Assembly (NCBI RefSeq): GCF_001602525.1
Contig: NZ_LSYT01000004.1
Span: 1-64,000, forward strand
Reading direction: 5' to 3'
DNA: 64,000 nucleotides
Source: Flavobacterium chilense
Lineage (GTDB): Bacteria; Bacteroidota; Bacteroidia; Flavobacteriales; Flavobacteriaceae
Position numbers and translations under genes: made by a program. This document shows positions 63,301-64,000 of the stretch, one piece after another. The notes beneath the pieces are model-generated. The model searched no databases. It saw nothing but the letters and a program-made list of their open reading frames with translations, and had not been told where the DNA came from. Within the stretch, counting starts at the first letter, position 1; the number at the start of each line of letters is the position of its first letter.

Positions 63301-64000
63301 GGTTACAAAAAAAGATGGTACTCACACTGTGTATATCTGGGGTTATAATCAAACGCAGGTTGTTGCTGAAATTAAAAACGCAACATCTAGCGAAGTGGAG
63401 CAGTACATAACAAATATACAGGATATTTCTAATGGAGATAATGAGCAATTATTAATTACTGAGCTTAATAAATTGAGAACTAATTTAGTAAAAGCCATGG
63501 TAACCACCTATACACACAAGCCATTAATAGGTGTAAGTACAATAACTGATCCTAAAGGCAATCTAACGAGTTATCATTATGATAATTCTGGAAGATTAGA
63601 ATTTGTAAAAGACAAAGATGTCAATCTTCTTCAGGAATATGTTTACAACTATAAAACCCCGCAAGTTGAATACGAAAGTATTGCAAGAAACGGATCCTTT
63701 GTAAAGACTAACTGTGCTCAGGGTGGTGTTTCAGGCGCTAGCATACCTTTTAGTCAGTTAGAAGGAGCTTATGTGTCGAAAATCTCTCAGGCAGATGCTG
63801 ATGCCAAAGGACTAGAGTTATTTAATAAAAACGGTGAGGCAAATGCAAATGTAAATGGAACTTGTACTTTTAGCAGTATTGCGCTGAGCGGCTCATTTGA
63901 AAGAGATGATTGTTGGTCATTTGGAGCTGTTGGTGAAAGCGTAGTATACAGTCAGGCAGCTGGTGTTGAAACATCAACAATTTCACAGGAAGATGCTGAT
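60341..64000 (+). CDS. Giant secreted YD/RHS-like protein with DUF5977-like modules (continues past window edge)
   Basis: The frame is open for all 1220 codons from ATG 60341 to the window edge; I translated it line by line and found no stop. It begins with a signal peptide (LKAILFILLFSFNNVSAQ), then SPEVANLYKVLTAEIDQSTG and NVPITLKYDSKGVKLENESS, the N-terminal layout of Bacteroidota RHS-like surface proteins, a long beta-rich stretch, and a YD-type repeat DPKGNLTSYHYDNSGRLEFV at about 1068-1087. Two DUF5977-like modules follow: SFVKTNCAQGG ... SKISQADADAKG (about 1122-1158) and SFERDDC ... STISQEDAD (to the edge). Toxin or core domains, if any, lie beyond the window. Confidence 0.88.
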   Translation, partial: MIINNFQLIIRPYLKAILFILLFSFNNVSAQAPKSPEVANLYKVLTAEIDQSTGLSNTSIPLHNLKVDEINVPITLKYDSKGVKLENESSNIGTSWSLSMGGIIIRNQEGLPDEYTQTYQMYPTFDTQGNPSCTQFVIQNNVSYAEHADISNNAADYFSTNGNFNNYSGPIYASSLDKSPAPDIFQYMLPDGRNGSFIIKNFSLNTVISSTSDKISVYLDIKGNISSFTVIDDKGNSYFFNDIEQNNANLWDSTLFGSISRDTPLLQASTTSIKSDVWSFNYCTEGKNAGYSEPGAFALANRPTNSSWFLSKIVSANKNEINFTYENERHSKLSNTALAYNQGHVKIVVNMATFGNYFENGNNYNQFVTKRLKEIKSPSGSIVFQYDAKKREDVKDSYNETSGLFNSANNFSEVRAIKQINILNSQNQIVKKIDFYNSYKISSGIENVEESNKYLYKRLWLDKIVVNDTEEYRFNYISGNLPYKFSYEQDYWGGYNDNKADLNKKTMLPDLWFYPNDPRSFTRRTNFSIYKRKNFIGPEYKLSTSPDFNSAIGNYVSNRDINETSQQIGMLKKITFPSGGYLKFTYESNDFLLDNELKKGFGLRVKKVETYDNDVLASTTDYKYVNKDGTSSGIITSLNLYGKISAKDPRTEKILFLISSNSLLMNTDVYYKRIEKIIPNNGKIVSEYLIPYDINTENALYMANSNVPLYKNSLNLAKFRISCGISLTCRVNGVTKFIKNTFEYPSFDLNKNYQNLFGRKLRDSIYDKNGLIVKTIENSYTLSGFSKNQKCFFGETNNQTADQELGVGDQYIRTYAFCDYVLESSKTTDFFGTKSVSDLVEYKYFSNNVFHHNPISIKQTSSKGEQLTTYYKYPNDYNFNVTFPPILSGFSEVLLAMVKRNILVPIETKQTLNANGIEKVLNSSLTEYRYDNTNLVKSSIYNLKRSNTAFVDSYLQSNSPYLNFTKSENYFEDTVFQNYYLNGNIKEVTKKDGTHTVYIWGYNQTQVVAEIKNATSSEVEQYITNIQDISNGDNEQLLITELNKLRTNLVKAMVTTYTHKPLIGVSTITDPKGNLTSYHYDNSGRLEFVKDKDVNLLQEYVYNYKTPQVEYESIARNGSFVKTNCAQGGVSGASIPFSQLEGAYVSKISQADADAKGLELFNKNGEANANVNGTCTFSSIALSGSFERDDCWSFGAVGESVVYSQAAGVETSTISQEDAD

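Overview
The window is a chromosomal segment of a Bacteroidota bacterium, almost certainly a Flavobacterium close to F. johnsoniae. The grounds are A+T-rich DNA, paired SusC/SusD genes, promoters of the Bacteroidota type (TTG - about 19 nt - TAnnTTTG), bacillithiol synthesis (BshA), frequent TTG starts, and a left end whose gene order matches the known F. johnsoniae chitin utilization locus.

Positions 1-15006 hold a chitin/GlcNAc utilization locus. On the minus strand, in transcription order, lie susC (11358-8170), susD (8158-6635), a GH18 chitinase lipoprotein (6546-5518), a second susC (5165-2127), a second susD (1972-395) and the start of nagB (281 to beyond position 1). Divergent on the plus strand are a LytS-type sensor kinase, a LytTR response regulator and a sugar MFS transporter. 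A 46-bp element, 41/46 identical, lies 84-86 bp upstream of each susC start and is the best candidate operator for the LytTR regulator. GlcNAc catabolism has further likely pieces in the window: a BadF-type GlcNAc-kinase-like protein, pfkA, gap and mgsA at 40.7-44.1 kb.

Positions 15-31.8 kb are housekeeping: a secreted protein, short transaldolase (fsa), an SDR, SRP RNA with an excellent promoter, a glutaminyl cyclase, hutI and hutG around a coiled-coil membrane protein, a DEAD-box helicase, a TPR hybrid histidine kinase, a dicarboxylate/amino-acid symporter, aroC, an LpxH-like metallophosphatase, a beta-barrel, a PrcB-type lipoprotein and bshA. The 31.8-32.3 kb gap is packed with dispersed repeats, including a perfect 30-bp inverted repeat.

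Positions 32.3-57 kb carry an envelope and redox run (CCG-domain protein, membrane 4Fe-4S protein, MlaD, amidase, divergent lptD), then RidA, the glycolytic group, a 1,500-residue TamB protein, tsaD, rsmE, a DUF4159 protein, a SPOUT methyltransferase, an M43 metalloprotease, an AI-2E family permease, a THUMP-like methyltransferase and a VanX-like D,D-dipeptidase.

Positions 57-64 kb are more accessory: a lipoprotein with a CKxHDC motif as in the Ivy lysozyme inhibitor, a fatty acid desaturase, an LCIB-type beta-carbonic-anhydrase-like protein, the truncated 3' end of an M28 peptidase gene, and directly beside it a very large YD/RHS-like secreted protein (60341 to the window edge, 1,220 open codons) ending in two DUF5977-like modules. 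The truncation next to the RHS-like gene suggests a rearrangement or insertion boundary near 60200.
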